From Blattamonas nauphoetae (lineage: Eukaryota; Preaxostyla; Oxymonadida): a stretch of DNA of 64,000 nucleotides. Where the stretch lies: assembly GCA_033064195.1 (NCBI GenBank), contig JARBJD010000010.1:1-64000 (forward strand). Direction: 5' to 3'. Below, piece after piece: positions 63,959-64,000 of this stretch. Within the stretch, counting starts at the first letter, position 1. Each line of letters begins with the position of its first letter. Under the pieces are notes generated by a model, which was not told where the DNA came from, did no database searches, and saw only the letters and a list, made by a program, of their open reading frames with translations. The position numbers and the translations under genes are program-made.

Positions 63959-63981
63959 TTATTCAAAAATAAAGTTTGTGT

Positions 63982-64000
63982 TTATTCAATTATGTAATCA
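63982..64000 (-). CDS. Last codons of Polinton B DNA polymerase gene (cut by window edge)
   Basis: The reverse strand ends DYIIE-stop, matching the end (DYKME) of the element A polymerase, at the same distance from the integrase box. The rest lies beyond the window. Confidence 0.7.

Larger units (their letters stand above)
50940..64000. mobile_element. Polinton/Maverick element B, left-hand part
   Basis: This segment starts with a TIR homologous (inverted) to the right end of element A and continues with repeat-domain genes, an S74-type fibre-like protein, two capsid-like proteins, small virion-type proteins, packaging ATPase, coiled-coil protein, integrase and the last codons of the polymerase, where the window ends. 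Genes are closely packed with intergenic gaps of about 20-100 bp, no introns are needed, and almost all starts follow the same AT-rich box. Most frames are open over their length, so the element looks largely whole within the window (about one doubtful gene) and is probably young. Confidence 0.92.

Overview
The window looks like nuclear DNA of an intron-rich protist. Host genes are broken by many short introns (about 40-115 nt, GT...AG, often starting GTTTGTTT or GTATCT), and they include a RIO1 kinase, a RalGAP-like protein and a symplekin-like protein. Two Polinton (Maverick) type virus-like elements in direct orientation flank about 37 kb of host DNA. Polintons are common in metamonads, and the intron style would fit an oxymonad-type flagellate, but I cannot prove the taxon from the sequence alone.

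Layout. (1) 1-13,290: right-hand part of Polinton A, with packaging ATPase, small coiled-coil protein, integrase, protein-primed DNA polymerase B and a long terminal inverted repeat (TIR). A complete Tc1/mariner transposon (10,695-12,270) sits inside that TIR. (2) 13,400-17,010: a recent partial tandem duplication (1.3 kb units 1.82 kb apart) carrying broken, rearranged pieces of the host symplekin-like and RIO1 genes, ending in a foldback hairpin. (3) 17,000-23,100: small inverted-repeat elements, a spliced coiled-coil gene with a beta-rich (SPRY-like) end, and a decayed Tc1/mariner with both ends recognisable. (4) 23,690-50,140: host genes, densely packed on both strands, most of them unrecognised; a foldback element with a near-perfect 50-bp palindrome lies at 45,640-46,170. 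(5) 50,940-64,000: left part of Polinton B, with TIR, repeat-domain protein, S74-chaperone fibre-like protein, two related capsid-like proteins, three small or unknown virion-type genes, ATPase, coiled-coil protein, integrase and the very end of the polymerase gene.

How the genes work together. In each Polinton the integrase, protein-primed polymerase and long TIRs form the replication and integration module; the ATPase, capsid-like and small basic or hydrophobic proteins form a virion module. Nearly every Polinton gene starts directly behind the same AT-rich box (TTTTTATTTT, then a few bases, then ATG), which looks like a shared promoter. The most unusual points are a gene encoded inside the TIR made of a three-fold repeat domain, two paralogous capsid-like genes side by side, an HNH-type module and an OTU-like module inside the polymerase, and the scrambled host-gene duplication next to the Polinton A terminus.
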